Positions 1-9,148 of a stretch of DNA of 64,000 nucleotides are shown piece after piece. Numbering within the stretch: the first letter of the stretch is position 1; each line of letters starts with the position of its first letter. A program made the position numbers and the translations under genes. The DNA comes from Flavobacterium branchiicola. Lineage in GTDB: Bacteria; Bacteroidota; Bacteroidia; Flavobacteriales; Flavobacteriaceae. The notes beneath the pieces were generated by a model. That model was not told where the DNA came from. It did not search any database and saw only the letters and a program-made list of their open reading frames with translations. The stretch lies in assembly GCF_018383905.1 (NCBI RefSeq), contig NZ_JAGYWA010000003.1, positions 88,931-152,930 of the forward strand, given 5' to 3'.

Positions 1-18
1 TCCCGATAGCTATCGGGA
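1..18. repeat. Perfect 18-bp palindrome
   Basis: TCCCGATAGCTATCGGGA reads the same on both strands. A variant with the same arms lies at 14118-14135, and the same CTATCGGG end borders the larger hairpin elements near 46.2 and 56.6 kb, so this looks like a dispersed intergenic palindrome. It sits 30 nt before the first gene and has no T-run, so it is not a plain terminator. Confidence 0.7.
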
Positions 19-48
19 TAGTATTTTAAGAAGCATAAAACAAAAAAT

Positions 49-477
49 ATGAGTAAAGATTTAGAAAAATTTAAAGTAAGCAACAGTTTTACTTTTACAA
101 TTGAAGATAGTTTAGAGCAAGTTTGTAACGCTCCGGAAGGAAGCGCTGGAATTTTTGTAGTTTACGCTGTTGAAGGAGCTGAAAAAGAATTGATCATGGT
201 TGGTTCTACAGGAACTGTTCAAAATGACGGAACTTTAAAAAGCAAAAATGGCGGACTTTATGATAAAATTGTAAACGGACACCAATTTGCAAAAACGGGA
301 AGAAAATATTCCTGGCCAGCGCAAATGAAATTAGAAAGTATTGACGCTCTTGAAGTAGTTTGGTACGAAACATTTAATGCAGATGCAAAAGCAATTCCAA
401 CTGCAGTTGAAGGACAGGTTTTACAAAACTTCTTAGACGCAAGTGGAAAATTGCCAAGATGGAATGTGGCATTCTAA
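49..477 (+). CDS. GIY-YIG-like small cytoplasmic protein
   Basis: A 142-residue protein with no signal peptide or membrane segment. Residues 34-54 run G-I-F-V-V-Y, then M-V-G-S-T-G, which recalls the paired GIY and YIG motifs of GIY-YIG nucleases, and a Glu in P-T-A-V-E-G near residue 122 could match the metal-binding Glu. Both signature tyrosines are replaced, so activity is doubtful. The ATG follows an A-rich leader (CAAAAAAT), normal for Bacteroidota. The gene stands alone and is closed by its own terminator. Fold assignment is inference from motif shape; the protein could also be a family of unknown function. Confidence 0.6.
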   Translation: MSKDLEKFKVSNSFTFTIEDSLEQVCNAPEGSAGIFVVYAVEGAEKELIMVGSTGTVQNDGTLKSKNGGLYDKIVNGHQFAKTGRKYSWPAQMKLESIDALEVVWYETFNADAKAIPTAVEGQVLQNFLDASGKLPRWNVAF

Positions 478-499
478 TCCGATAGAAAAAAACTCTCTG

Positions 500-530
500 A
501 AGCCTTATTTTAATTAGTAAGGCTTTTTTT
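500..530 (+). terminator. Intrinsic terminator
   Basis: An 8-bp stem (AAGCCTTA / TAAGGCTT) around a 10-nt AT-rich loop is followed by a run of T. It lies 23 nt after the stop of the GIY-YIG-like gene. Confidence 0.85.
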
Positions 531-594
531 ATGTTTTTATTTGTTTTGTGTTTTTGGTTTTATATATTTAAGCACCAAAAAACAAACTAAACCT

Positions 595-3039
595 ATGATA
601 AAGAACTACTTGTTATTACTGACTTTGTGCATTTTTTCTTCGGTTAATTCGCAAATTATTTCTTTTACTGATGCTAATTTTAAGACCAAACTGCTTCAGG
701 CAAATGCAAATAATACAACTGCCAAAAATTTGAGTTCTAATTATTTTACAATAGATTCTAATAGTAATGGAGAAATTGAAACAGATGAAGCTTTAAACGT
801 TACTTATTTAGATTTAAAGAATTTCAATATTACATCATTAGATGAATTGAAAAACTTTACTAATTTAAAACAATTAGATTGCTCCACAAACAATCTTAAT
901 TCTTTAGATCTTACTGGTTTAAATAAACTAGAGAGGTTAAATTGTAGCTTTAATTCAATTAGTCTTTTAAACCTTTCAGATTTAAACAAGATTAGTAGTC
1001 TTGTTTGTCACAATAACAAACTTACTTCACTGAATCTTCTGAATCTCACGAGTCTTGCTATATTTGAAGGGAACAATAATAATTTAAGTAGTTTGGACCT
1101 TTCAAATAGTTTAATACTACAAGAACTGGTTTGTTATAAAAATGAACTTACGGAATTAAAATTACCAAACTCTGTTTATTTGTGGTTTTTAAAATGCGCT
1201 GAGAATTTATTAACCACTTTAGATATTGCAAAATTAGACGGACTTCGATATTTTGATTTTTGGAATAATAAAATAGAAACTATTGATTTTTCAAATTCTA
1301 AAAAACTTACAGACTGTTATGGAGGAATAAACCCGCTAACCTCTGTTGATTTATCTAATTCCGAACTTTTAAAAGCGTTATGGATAGGACATACAGCTAT
1401 TAAAACTTTAGATATAAGTAATTTGAAAAATTTAAAAGATGTAAATATTTCAGATTGTCCCAACTTAGAGTTTCTTAATATAAAAAACGGAACTACGAAA
1501 AATTTCGATTTTTTAGAAAGTGCTTTAACTTCACTGGGGTATAATGGCCAAAATTTATCAAATTGTCCCAATCTTCAATATATTTGTGATGAAGAATCTA
1601 ATTTGACGTTTGTTACAGAAAAAATAGCGTCCTATCAATATACAAATTGTTTAGTTGGAAATTATTGTTCATTTGAGCCAGGTGGGGTAAGCTATACATT
1701 TCAGGGTAAAAATCAAATTGACATTGATAATAACGGCTGTGATGCTGCCGATATTGGAATTCCGTACTTAAATTTTTCAATTTTAAACGGCAGTAAACGA
1801 GAAAATTTTAGTGCTGATGCAAATGGAGCATATTCTTTTAAGCTTCTTGAAGGTTCATATAAAATTGTTCCGGTTATTGAAAATGAAAACTATTTTACTA
1901 TTTCACCGGCTTCAGTAGATATTGTTTTTCCAGCACAGATAAGTCCTTTAAATCAAGATTTTTGTATAGTGCCAAATGGACTGCATAACGATTTAGAAGT
2001 AAATATTCTGCCAATTGAAGATGCAAGACCGGGTTTTGATGTAAAGTATAAAATCATTTTTAAGAATAAAGGAACCGTTACACAATCAGGTAAAATTAAT
2101 CTTGTCTTTGATGGTTCTGTTTTAGATTTAATAGCTACCAGTCTTCCGATTTCAAATCAAACACCAAATAATTTAATTTGGGATTTCTCTAATTTAAAGC
2201 CTTATGAATCTAAAGAAATTGCAATAACATTTAACGTAAACGCTCCTACAGAAACCCCAGCAGTAAATATTGATGATGTTTTAAAATATAACGTAGCTTT
2301 AATTCTTTCTGAAACTGACGAAACACCATTAGATAATACTTTTGAATTTAACCAAAAAGTTGTAGGATCATATGATCCAAATGATAAAACCTGTTTAGAA
2401 GGAAACGTTATAAAACCGGAATTAATTGGACAATATGTACATTATATGATTCGGTTTGAAAATACAGGAAATTATCCAGCAGAAAATATTGTAGTAAAAG
2501 ATTTGATTGATTTGTCAAAATTTGATATTTCAACTTTAGTTCCAACAAGTTCAAGTCATTCTTTTGCAACAAAAATTTCTGATGGTAACAAAGTAGAATT
2601 TATTTTCGAAAATATTAATCTTCCTTATGATGATGCTAATAATGACGGATATATTGCTTTTAAAATAAAAACATTACCGACTTTGAAAGTAGGGGATTCA
2701 TTTACAAACGAAGCTAATATTTATTTTGATTACAATTTTCCGATTTTAACCAATAACGCGACTTCTACTTTTAAAACATTAAGTGTACAGGATTTTCAAT
2801 TTTCTGACTATTTAGGTATTCATCCAAATCCGGTAAAAGGAATTCTAAATGTTGATTCAAAAAATGAAATTGAAAAACAAGCAATGTATGTTTATGACAT
2901 ATTGGGGCAGTTGATTATTGCTGTTCCTGATGCAACGAATACTTCAAAAATCGATGTTTCGAAATTAAAAACTGGGAACTACATCTTAAAAGTTAAAACT
3001 AATAAAGGAATTTCAAATATTAAGTTTATTAAAAAATAG
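595..3039 (+). CDS. Secreted leucine-rich-repeat protein with T9SS sorting domain
   Basis: An 814-residue protein. I chose the ATG at 595 rather than a TTG at 541 because it begins directly with a signal peptide (residues 1-20, ending in S-V-N-S-Q). Residues about 60-330 hold leucine-rich repeats with the pattern L-x-x-L-x-C/L-x-x-N-x-L, many spaced 21 residues apart. After a beta-rich stretch, residues about 480-735 hold the domain with Y-D-P-N-D-K and I-R-F-E-N-T-G seen in many flavobacterial surface proteins. The last 75 residues (H-P-N-P-V-K-G ... G-N-Y-I-L-K-V ... F-I-K-K) are a type A C-terminal sorting domain for the type IX secretion system. The likely role is a cell-surface or released binding or adhesion protein; the ligand is unknown. 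Confidence 0.9.
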   Translation: MIKNYLLLLTLCIFSSVNSQIISFTDANFKTKLLQANANNTTAKNLSSNYFTIDSNSNGEIETDEALNVTYLDLKNFNITSLDELKNFTNLKQLDCSTNNLNSLDLTGLNKLERLNCSFNSISLLNLSDLNKISSLVCHNNKLTSLNLLNLTSLAIFEGNNNNLSSLDLSNSLILQELVCYKNELTELKLPNSVYLWFLKCAENLLTTLDIAKLDGLRYFDFWNNKIETIDFSNSKKLTDCYGGINPLTSVDLSNSELLKALWIGHTAIKTLDISNLKNLKDVNISDCPNLEFLNIKNGTTKNFDFLESALTSLGYNGQNLSNCPNLQYICDEESNLTFVTEKIASYQYTNCLVGNYCSFEPGGVSYTFQGKNQIDIDNNGCDAADIGIPYLNFSILNGSKRENFSADANGAYSFKLLEGSYKIVPVIENENYFTISPASVDIVFPAQISPLNQDFCIVPNGLHNDLEVNILPIEDARPGFDVKYKIIFKNKGTVTQSGKINLVFDGSVLDLIATSLPISNQTPNNLIWDFSNLKPYESKEIAITFNVNAPTETPAVNIDDVLKYNVALILSETDETPLDNTFEFNQKVVGSYDPNDKTCLEGNVIKPELIGQYVHYMIRFENTGNYPAENIVVKDLIDLSKFDISTLVPTSSSHSFATKISDGNKVEFIFENINLPYDDANNDGYIAFKIKTLPTLKVGDSFTNEANIYFDYNFPILTNNATSTFKTLSVQDFQFSDYLGIHPNPVKGILNVDSKNEIEKQAMYVYDILGQLIIAVPDATNTSKIDVSKLKTGNYILKVKTNKGISNIKFIKK

Positions 3040-3130
3040 ACTAATAATATATCGAGTAAAATCTTGTTAAATTGGTTTGGTAAAATTAATATATAATTTA
3101 ATTTTTCGTCTAAACCCCTTTTAAATCAGT

Positions 3131-3171
3131 AAAAAGAGACAGTTTTGTACGTTACGAAACTGTCTCTTTTG
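3131..3171 (+). terminator. Strong intrinsic terminator
   Basis: A 14-bp perfect stem (AAAAGAGACAGTTT / AAACTGTCTCTTTT) around an 11-nt loop, about 90 nt after the LRR gene stop. Its T tract also supplies the -33 box of the next promoter. Confidence 0.9.
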
Positions 3172-3198
3172 TGTAAAATAATTGTTTTTGTATTTTTG
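3168..3198 (+). promoter_or_regulatory. Predicted Bacteroidota sigma-A promoter for the ECF sigma gene
   Basis: TTTG at 3168-3171 and TATTTTTG at 3191-3198 are 19 nt apart, matching the -33 / -7 (TAnnTTTG) consensus for the phylum. The promoter overlaps the end of the preceding terminator and would give a 5' leader of about 95 nt before the ATG at 3300. Confidence 0.6.
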
Positions 3199-3265
3199 CT
3201 TTTATATATTTAACGCACAAAATGAAAGGATAATGTTAAAAAACTATATTCTTTGTATTGTTTAA
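3182..3265 (+). repeat. Duplicated 5' region of the LRR gene with a 10-codon micro-ORF
   Basis: This stretch resembles the sequence just before and at the start of the LRR gene (about 541-640). Both contain a T-rich block, an identical TTTTATATATTTAA string, then an A-rich leader and an ATG. Here the ATG at 3233 opens M-L-K-N-Y-I-L-C-I-V-stop, close to M-I-K-N-Y-L-L-L-L-T-L-C-I of the LRR signal peptide. It looks like the stub of a deleted paralogue, or a leader peptide upstream of the sigma factor. Confidence 0.5.
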
Positions 3266-3299
3266 TAGCTTTTTTAAAAGAATACTACTCCAAATCAAG

Positions 3300-3911
3300 A
3301 TGAAGACTACAACTTTGCAATTTAATGTTTTTGATGATAATACGCTTTGGAATAATTTGATCAATGGTGATGAAAAGTCGTTTTCATTGTTATTTGAGCG
3401 CTATTATGCAGATCTGGTTCGTTATGGAAACTCTCTTTCTCCAAACGAAGAAAAAGTGCAGGATTGTATTCAGGATGTATTTACAGATATTTGGGTGTAT
3501 CGAAATTCACTACAAAGTACAGTAGTTGTAAAAGCGTATTTATTATCCAGTGTTCGTAAAAGAATTGCGCGTTTATATGAGCGTGATCACATTTTTAGAA
3601 AAACCACAAGCACAGATTCAATTGCCTTTCTTTTGGAGTTTTCTGTAGAGCATGATCTTATTGATGATGACTATGCTGCTAAAGAAAAAGTGCTTCATTT
3701 GAATAAATTATTAAACGATTTACCAGCCAGACAGAAAGAAGCGATCTATCTTCGTTACCATCAGGGGTTAACTGTGGAGCAAATTGCAGAGATGCTGGAT
3801 GTAAATTATCAATCGGCAAGTAATTTGTTACACCGCGGTTTACTTAGTCTTCGCAAAGAATGGAAGGGTACTTTTTCCTTATTTCTTCTTTTGTCTGCAA
3901 GTAGTTTTTAA
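3300..3911 (+). CDS. FecI-type ECF RNA polymerase sigma factor
   Basis: A 203-residue sigma-70 family protein. Residues about 25-95 are region 2 (F-S-L-L-F-E-R-Y-Y ... D-C-I-Q-D-V-F-T-D-I-W) and residues about 133-188 are region 4 (L-P-A-R-Q-K-E-A-I-Y-L-R-Y ... L-T-V-E-Q-I-A-E-M-L-D-V helix-turn-helix). ATG at 3300 is preferred over an upstream TTG because it starts just before region 2. It is followed by a FecR anti-sigma gene and a SusC with an N-terminal signalling domain, the standard cell-surface signalling trio. Substrate binding outside is expected to free this factor to transcribe the uptake genes. The C-terminal dozen residues are hydrophobic, which is odd but occurs in Bacteroidota members. 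Confidence 0.92.
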   Translation: MKTTTLQFNVFDDNTLWNNLINGDEKSFSLLFERYYADLVRYGNSLSPNEEKVQDCIQDVFTDIWVYRNSLQSTVVVKAYLLSSVRKRIARLYERDHIFRKTTSTDSIAFLLEFSVEHDLIDDDYAAKEKVLHLNKLLNDLPARQKEAIYLRYHQGLTVEQIAEMLDVNYQSASNLLHRGLLSLRKEWKGTFSLFLLLSASSF

Positions 3912-4000
3912 TTTTATTTAAAAAAAATTAAAAAAAATCACAATTTGGTGAGTATATAATAAGAGTGCTGTCCTCTATGTTTTTGTAACCTTATTTTTAG

Positions 4001-5113
4001 ATGCAAAAACGTAATACATATACCCAAATTGAAGATTTTTTATCTGACGAGTCATTTCAGGCCTGGATTTTATTTAAAACAGATGAAGATGGCTGGGAAG
4101 AATGGACTCTTGAAAGCCTTCAGCGTGCTAAATTAGTAGAAGATGCAAGATTATTGCTTCTTGCTATGAAAGTGCCGGAAAAAGAATTCTCGGCCTCTGA
4201 TATTCACAGAGCGTTGCAAAATACCTGGCTTAAAATTCGTGAGAAAGAAAACAAAAAAACGGTTCAGGGCTTTAAAATCAATTTCTTTAGAAAACACTTT
4301 CTTTCTGGTGTAGCAGCAACATTATTTATTTGTCTTGGTTCGGCCTGGATTTATAATACTTATTTTAAATCAACCAACAATGTTATTACTTACAACGAGT
4401 TGGTTAGTGAGGATAGTGAAGGATTGGTGGAACAAACTAATAATTCAGGTAAACCTCAAATTATTACACTTTCTGATGGAAGTTCTGTTTTACTTCAGCC
4501 AAATAGTAAATTAAGCTATCCTAAAATTTTTATCGGAAACGAACGAAAAGTATATTTATCAGGAGAGGGCTTTTTTGAAATTAGTAAAAATCCGAAGAAA
4601 CCATTTTTTGTTTACGCCAACGAAATTGTCACAAAAGTTGTGGGAACCAGTTTTAGAGTAAAAGCTTACTCAGATATGCCAGACGTTGAAGTTCTGGTAC
4701 GAACAGGTAAAGTAAAAGTAAAATCGAATGATTTAATTGCTAAATCAGATCATAAAGAAATTGTTTTATTACCCAATCAGGCGCTTCGGTTTCAGAGAAG
4801 TGATTTAAAGTTTAAGAAAATCACAGACATTACACAAGATGTTGTACTAACCAAGAGTGTAGGGAATATAGAGCAGTTAAGTTTTGAATTTAATGATATT
4901 CCGGTTTCTCAGATTTTTGAAACAATTGAGCAAGCCTATCTCGTCGATATCGATTATCCAAAAAGTAAATTAATCGATTGCCATTTGACAACCTCTTTAA
5001 GCGATCAGCCCTTGACTGAAAAACTAAAAATTGTCTGTAAAAGCCTCGGAAACAATACCAATTTCGAGATGAATGGAAATCAGATTACGATAACTTCAGA
5101 CGGATGTAACTAA
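4001..5113 (+). CDS. FecR-family anti-sigma factor
   Basis: A 370-residue inner-membrane protein. Residues 1-95 are the cytoplasmic part expected to hold the sigma factor; one transmembrane helix lies at about 100-122 (F-L-S-G-V-A-A-T-L-F-I-C-L-G). Residues about 150-250 are the periplasmic FecR domain (L-S-D-G-S-S-V-L-L-Q-P-N-S-K-L; V-V-G-T-S-F-R-V). The final 80 residues (F-N-D-I-P-V-S-Q-I-F-E-T-I-E) are the DUF4974 STN-like domain thought to contact the STN domain of the partner SusC. It lies 89 nt downstream of the sigma gene and 307 nt upstream of susC. Confidence 0.92.
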   Translation: MQKRNTYTQIEDFLSDESFQAWILFKTDEDGWEEWTLESLQRAKLVEDARLLLLAMKVPEKEFSASDIHRALQNTWLKIREKENKKTVQGFKINFFRKHFLSGVAATLFICLGSAWIYNTYFKSTNNVITYNELVSEDSEGLVEQTNNSGKPQIITLSDGSSVLLQPNSKLSYPKIFIGNERKVYLSGEGFFEISKNPKKPFFVYANEIVTKVVGTSFRVKAYSDMPDVEVLVRTGKVKVKSNDLIAKSDHKEIVLLPNQALRFQRSDLKFKKITDITQDVVLTKSVGNIEQLSFEFNDIPVSQIFETIEQAYLVDIDYPKSKLIDCHLTTSLSDQPLTEKLKIVCKSLGNNTNFEMNGNQITITSDGCN

Positions 5114-5420
5114 TTTTTTGGTGTAACTGTAATTACACTGCCAGAATTTTTATTTCCAATCAATAATTTTTTTAAAGTAAATCTGTCATTTTTCTATAAA
5201 AATGTCAAGAATTTCTTTTTTAATTTTTCAAAATTATAAACTATAACCAACCAAAAATAAACCAGTATAATGCCTATGTAAAAAAAATAACATAAAAAAA
5301 AGTGCCGAAATGCTGTAACATTATCGACACTTATTAGGGTTGAATTTCTCTCTGTAAAGAGCAATTCATGAGTTTCTTCAAATACATGCAATTAGTATTA
5401 ATCAAAAACAAATCAAAATT
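5114..5420 (+). other. 307-nt AT-rich leader between fecR and susC
   Basis: No gene is visible here. A small inverted repeat GTGTAA-N6-TTACAC lies at 5121-5138 just after the fecR stop. The remainder is very AT-rich with several A runs and no TAnnTTTG box that I trust. The expected content is a promoter recognised by the upstream ECF factor plus a long 5' leader; I cannot place that promoter by eye. Confidence 0.4.
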
Positions 5421-8400
5421 ATGAAAAAACCAGTTGTTAAACAACGATTACTCCATAGAATCATGAAAATAACACTATTTCAGTTTGTCTTAGCACTTGT
5501 GTTTTCAAGCTTTGCAGTGGCAAATAATGTAAGTGGACAAAAGAAATTAGATACTAAGGTTACCATTACAGTCGAGAATTTATCTCTTGACAATGCGCTG
5601 TCTAAAATCGAAAAGTCTGCACATGTTAAATTTTCGTATAATTCAAGACTTCCGCAACTAAATAATAAAATTAGTATCGAAGCAAATCAGGAAACTCTTT
5701 CGAGTATTCTGAGTCGCATTTTGGTACCTTTTAATATTACTTTTTCAGAAGTAAGCAATCAGATCATTTTGCAAAAAACGGCAGGAGCAAATCCTTTCGC
5801 AAATGCAGATAATCATGATTCACTTTTTGAGGCTTTAACAGCCGGACCAATCATTAAAGGAAAAGTAACAGATGCAAGTGGAGTACCACTTCCTGGAGCT
5901 ACAGTAATGGCAAAAGGAACAAAAACGGCAGTATTAACAGACTTCGATGGTAATTTTAGCATCGAAATGCCTGCAAATAGTGACAGACTTCTTATTTCTT
6001 ACGTAGGTATGGAGACCAAAGAAATAGGAATTGGAAATACTGCACCAACTATTGTTTTAAATGAATTAGGACAAAATCTAAAAGAGGTTGTGGTTACAAC
6101 AGGATATGAGAAAACGTCTAAAAGAACTTTTACAGGAGCAATTAGTAAAATTTCGGGTACAGAGTTAAAAGTTGAAGGTGTTGTTGACGTAAGCCGAATG
6201 ATCGAAGGAAAAGCTGCCGGGGTTACCGTACAAAATGTTACAGGAACTTTTGGTACAGCTCCAAAAATTACAGTGCGTGGTTCGTCTTCCATTTTTGGAG
6301 ATACAAAACCATTATGGGTAATTGACGGCGTTGTGCAGGAGGATATTATTAATGTTACTTTCGCAGATTTGGCATCGGGGAATTCTGCTACATTATTAAG
6401 TTCTTCTGTTGCAGGTTTAAATGCAAATGATATTCAAAGTATTGAAATTCTAAAAGATGCATCGGCTACGTCAATCTATGGATCAAGATCGCTAAATGGA
6501 GTAGTGGTTGTGACTACAAAACAAGGACGTAGAGATTCTCCTTTAAAAGTGAGCTATTCTGTAGAAAATACGGTTAGAACTGTTCCAAGTTATACACAAT
6601 ACGATATCTTAAATTCTCAGGAATCTATGAGTGTGTTTCAGGAAATGAGACAAAAAGGATATTTAGATTTAAGTTCTTCTTATACAGGAAGATTTGGTGG
6701 GGCTTATAATATTTTAGCTAAAGAAATCAACCGTTATAATGAATCAAATGGTCAGTTTGGAGTTAAAAATGAACAGCCAAATATTAATCAATTCCTAAAG
6801 AAATACGAATTGGCAAATACAGACTGGTTTAATGTTTTATTCCGACCATCGATTACTCAAAATCACTCATTAAGTTTTTCTGGAGGAGGAAAAAATAATA
6901 CTTTTTATGCTTCTCTTGGTTATTACACAGATCCGGGATGGACAGTTGCTGATAATGTAAAACAATTGTCTTCAAACCTTAAAGGTACATTCTACATCAA
7001 CGACAAATTAAATGTTACTTTATCTGCTTTAGGATCTATTCGTAATCAACAAGCTCCTGGAGCTTATGAGAGTAAAAAAGATCTTGTATTTGGTAAAACA
7101 ACAAGAGATTTTGATATTAACCCATTTAATTATGTGTTAAGTACAAGCAGAACTTTAAGACCTTATGATGATAATGGCAATTTGGAATACTACCAAAACA
7201 ACTGGGCTCCAATGAATATTGTCAATGAGTTAGAAAACAACACATTAGATATTAAAGTTAATGACATGCGTTTTCAACTTGATTTGGATTATAAAATCAA
7301 CAAAAACCTGACTTATAATTTAACAGGTTCAGCTCGTTACGCTAATACTTCAAGAGAACACAAAATTTACGAAGGATCAAATGTTGTTGGAGCATACAAC
7401 GCAGGTGTTGGAAATAATGTAAATACACAGATTCAAAAAGATAACGTGTTTTTATATCAAAATCCAAACGACTTAACAGCGCCAAAAGTGTCTGTATTGC
7501 CAAGTGGTGGTTTTCTTAGAAAATATACTAACGATATGACTTCTTACAACATCAGAAATAGTATTACGTATAGAAATACTATTAAAGATAAACATGAACT
7601 TGAAGGTTTCTTTGGTACAGAGCTTAGATCTGTAGACAGAAACAATGACAGTTTTACAGCTGCTGGTATTCAGTATGATAAAGGTTTAACACCATTTATT
7701 GATCCAAGAATTATCGAAAAAATTGTAAACGGAGGAGATTCTTATTATGATTTTGGAGAAGAAAGAGAAAGAACAGTTGGTTTCTTCGGAAAAGTTGGAT
7801 ACACTTATGATCGTCGTTATACTGCTTCGTTAACAGGTCGTTATGATGGATCTAACAGACAAGGAGACACGGGCTCCTCAAGATGGTTACCAACTTACAC
7901 TGTGAGTGGTAAATGGAATGTTGCTGAAGAAAACTTCTTAAAAAACAATGAAACAATCAATACATTGGCATTGAGAGCTTCTTACGGATTAACGGCAACT
8001 GCTGGTCCGGCAACGAACTCATTAGCGATTTACAAAAGTTTTATAACCGATCGTTTTAATCTTTCTGACAGAGAAAACGCAATTACAATTGAAGATTTAC
8101 AGAATAAAGACCTGACTTGGGAAAAACAATACGAAACTAACATTGGAGTAGATTTAGGTATGTTCAACAACAGAGTGTCTTTGGTAACTGATATTTACCG
8201 TCGTAAAGCATTTGATTTAATTGATTATGTAATTACATCTGGTGTTGGTGGAGAAGCTATCAAGCAAGGAAATAATGCTGATATGGAAACTAAAGGTCTT
8301 GAGCTTGGAATTACAACTCAAAACATCATTACAAATAACTTTAGATGGTCTACAACATTGAATTTTTCTGTTTATGATCAAAAAATTACAAAATTGGCTA

Positions 8401-9137
8401 ACAAACCATCTGCATTTGACTTAGTAGATTCTAACGGAGGAAATACAGTAGGACACCCAAGAAACTCTATTTACTCTTACCAGTTTACAGGATTAAACAA
8501 TCAGGGATTACCAACGTTTAATTTACAAGAAGGAGCAGAAAATAATATTACAGGAGCAGATTTTCAGGATACTAAAGATGTTACCAATTATTTGAAATAT
8601 GAAGGTTCTATCGAGCCAAACAAATCTGTTGGTTTAGCAAATACATTCACATACAAAAGCTGGTCATTATACGTATTTGTAGTAGGTTCAGGAGGAAATA
8701 AAGTTCGTTTAAACCCTGTTTACAGTAACGAATACAATGATTTAACCGTATTTACTAAAGAGTTTACCAACCGTTGGATTAACCCGGGTGATGAAAACAG
8801 AACAAACGTTCCTGTTATTGCAGATAAATTATTGAACAGAAATTACGGCGACAGAGATTTACAAATTGCCTACAATACTTATAACTTCTCTGATGTGAGA
8901 GTTGCTGATGGTGATTTTGTGAGATTGAAAAACGTTTCACTTAGCTGGGAATTCCCAAGTGATTACAAAAGAAAATTAGGTCTTAGCACTTTTACTTTAA
9001 AAGGATCAGCAGTAAACCCATGGTTGATCTATTCAGATAAAAGATTAAACGGTCAGGATCCTGAGTTTCGTAATACCGGAGGTGTAGCATTTCCTATCAC
9101 TTCTCAGTACACATTTAGTATAAATGTTTCATTCTAA
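5421..9137 (+). CDS. SusC/RagA-type TonB-dependent outer-membrane transporter with STN domain
   Basis: A 1238-residue outer-membrane protein. A long signal peptide (residues 1-40) is followed by an STN (secretin/TonB N-terminal) domain at about 45-115, the module through which transducing receptors talk to FecR. A carboxypeptidase-regulatory-like beta-sandwich lies at about 147-215 (K-G-K-V-T-D-A-S-G-V-P-L-P-G-A-T-V), then the TonB box region and plug (K-E-V-V-V-T-T-G-Y; K-D-A-S-A-T-S-I-Y-G-S-R), then the beta barrel. It imports a substrate together with the SusD partner encoded 11 nt downstream, using TonB/ExbBD energy. The substrate is not clear; the companion genes are not polysaccharide enzymes, so a peptide, metal or other non-glycan ligand is possible (inference). 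Confidence 0.93.
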   Translation: MKKPVVKQRLLHRIMKITLFQFVLALVFSSFAVANNVSGQKKLDTKVTITVENLSLDNALSKIEKSAHVKFSYNSRLPQLNNKISIEANQETLSSILSRILVPFNITFSEVSNQIILQKTAGANPFANADNHDSLFEALTAGPIIKGKVTDASGVPLPGATVMAKGTKTAVLTDFDGNFSIEMPANSDRLLISYVGMETKEIGIGNTAPTIVLNELGQNLKEVVVTTGYEKTSKRTFTGAISKISGTELKVEGVVDVSRMIEGKAAGVTVQNVTGTFGTAPKITVRGSSSIFGDTKPLWVIDGVVQEDIINVTFADLASGNSATLLSSSVAGLNANDIQSIEILKDASATSIYGSRSLNGVVVVTTKQGRRDSPLKVSYSVENTVRTVPSYTQYDILNSQESMSVFQEMRQKGYLDLSSSYTGRFGGAYNILAKEINRYNESNGQFGVKNEQPNINQFLKKYELANTDWFNVLFRPSITQNHSLSFSGGGKNNTFYASLGYYTDPGWTVADNVKQLSSNLKGTFYINDKLNVTLSALGSIRNQQAPGAYESKKDLVFGKTTRDFDINPFNYVLSTSRTLRPYDDNGNLEYYQNNWAPMNIVNELENNTLDIKVNDMRFQLDLDYKINKNLTYNLTGSARYANTSREHKIYEGSNVVGAYNAGVGNNVNTQIQKDNVFLYQNPNDLTAPKVSVLPSGGFLRKYTNDMTSYNIRNSITYRNTIKDKHELEGFFGTELRSVDRNNDSFTAAGIQYDKGLTPFIDPRIIEKIVNGGDSYYDFGEERERTVGFFGKVGYTYDRRYTASLTGRYDGSNRQGDTGSSRWLPTYTVSGKWNVAEENFLKNNETINTLALRASYGLTATAGPATNSLAIYKSFITDRFNLSDRENAITIEDLQNKDLTWEKQYETNIGVDLGMFNNRVSLVTDIYRRKAFDLIDYVITSGVGGEAIKQGNNADMETKGLELGITTQNIITNNFRWSTTLNFSVYDQKITKLANKPSAFDLVDSNGGNTVGHPRNSIYSYQFTGLNNQGLPTFNLQEGAENNITGADFQDTKDVTNYLKYEGSIEPNKSVGLANTFTYKSWSLYVFVVGSGGNKVRLNPVYSNEYNDLTVFTKEFTNRWINPGDENRTNVPVIADKLLNRNYGDRDLQIAYNTYNFSDVRVADGDFVRLKNVSLSWEFPSDYKRKLGLSTFTLKGSAVNPWLIYSDKRLNGQDPEFRNTGGVAFPITSQYTFSINVSF

Positions 9138-9148
9138 TAGCATTAAAC

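Noticed and set aside
49..477. Active GIY-YIG homing endonuclease
   Set aside because: The two signature tyrosines are missing and there is no DNA-binding module or host intron.
541..594. TTG start 18 codons upstream for the LRR gene
   Set aside because: The extension precedes a good signal peptide and would bury it; ATG at 595 fits better.
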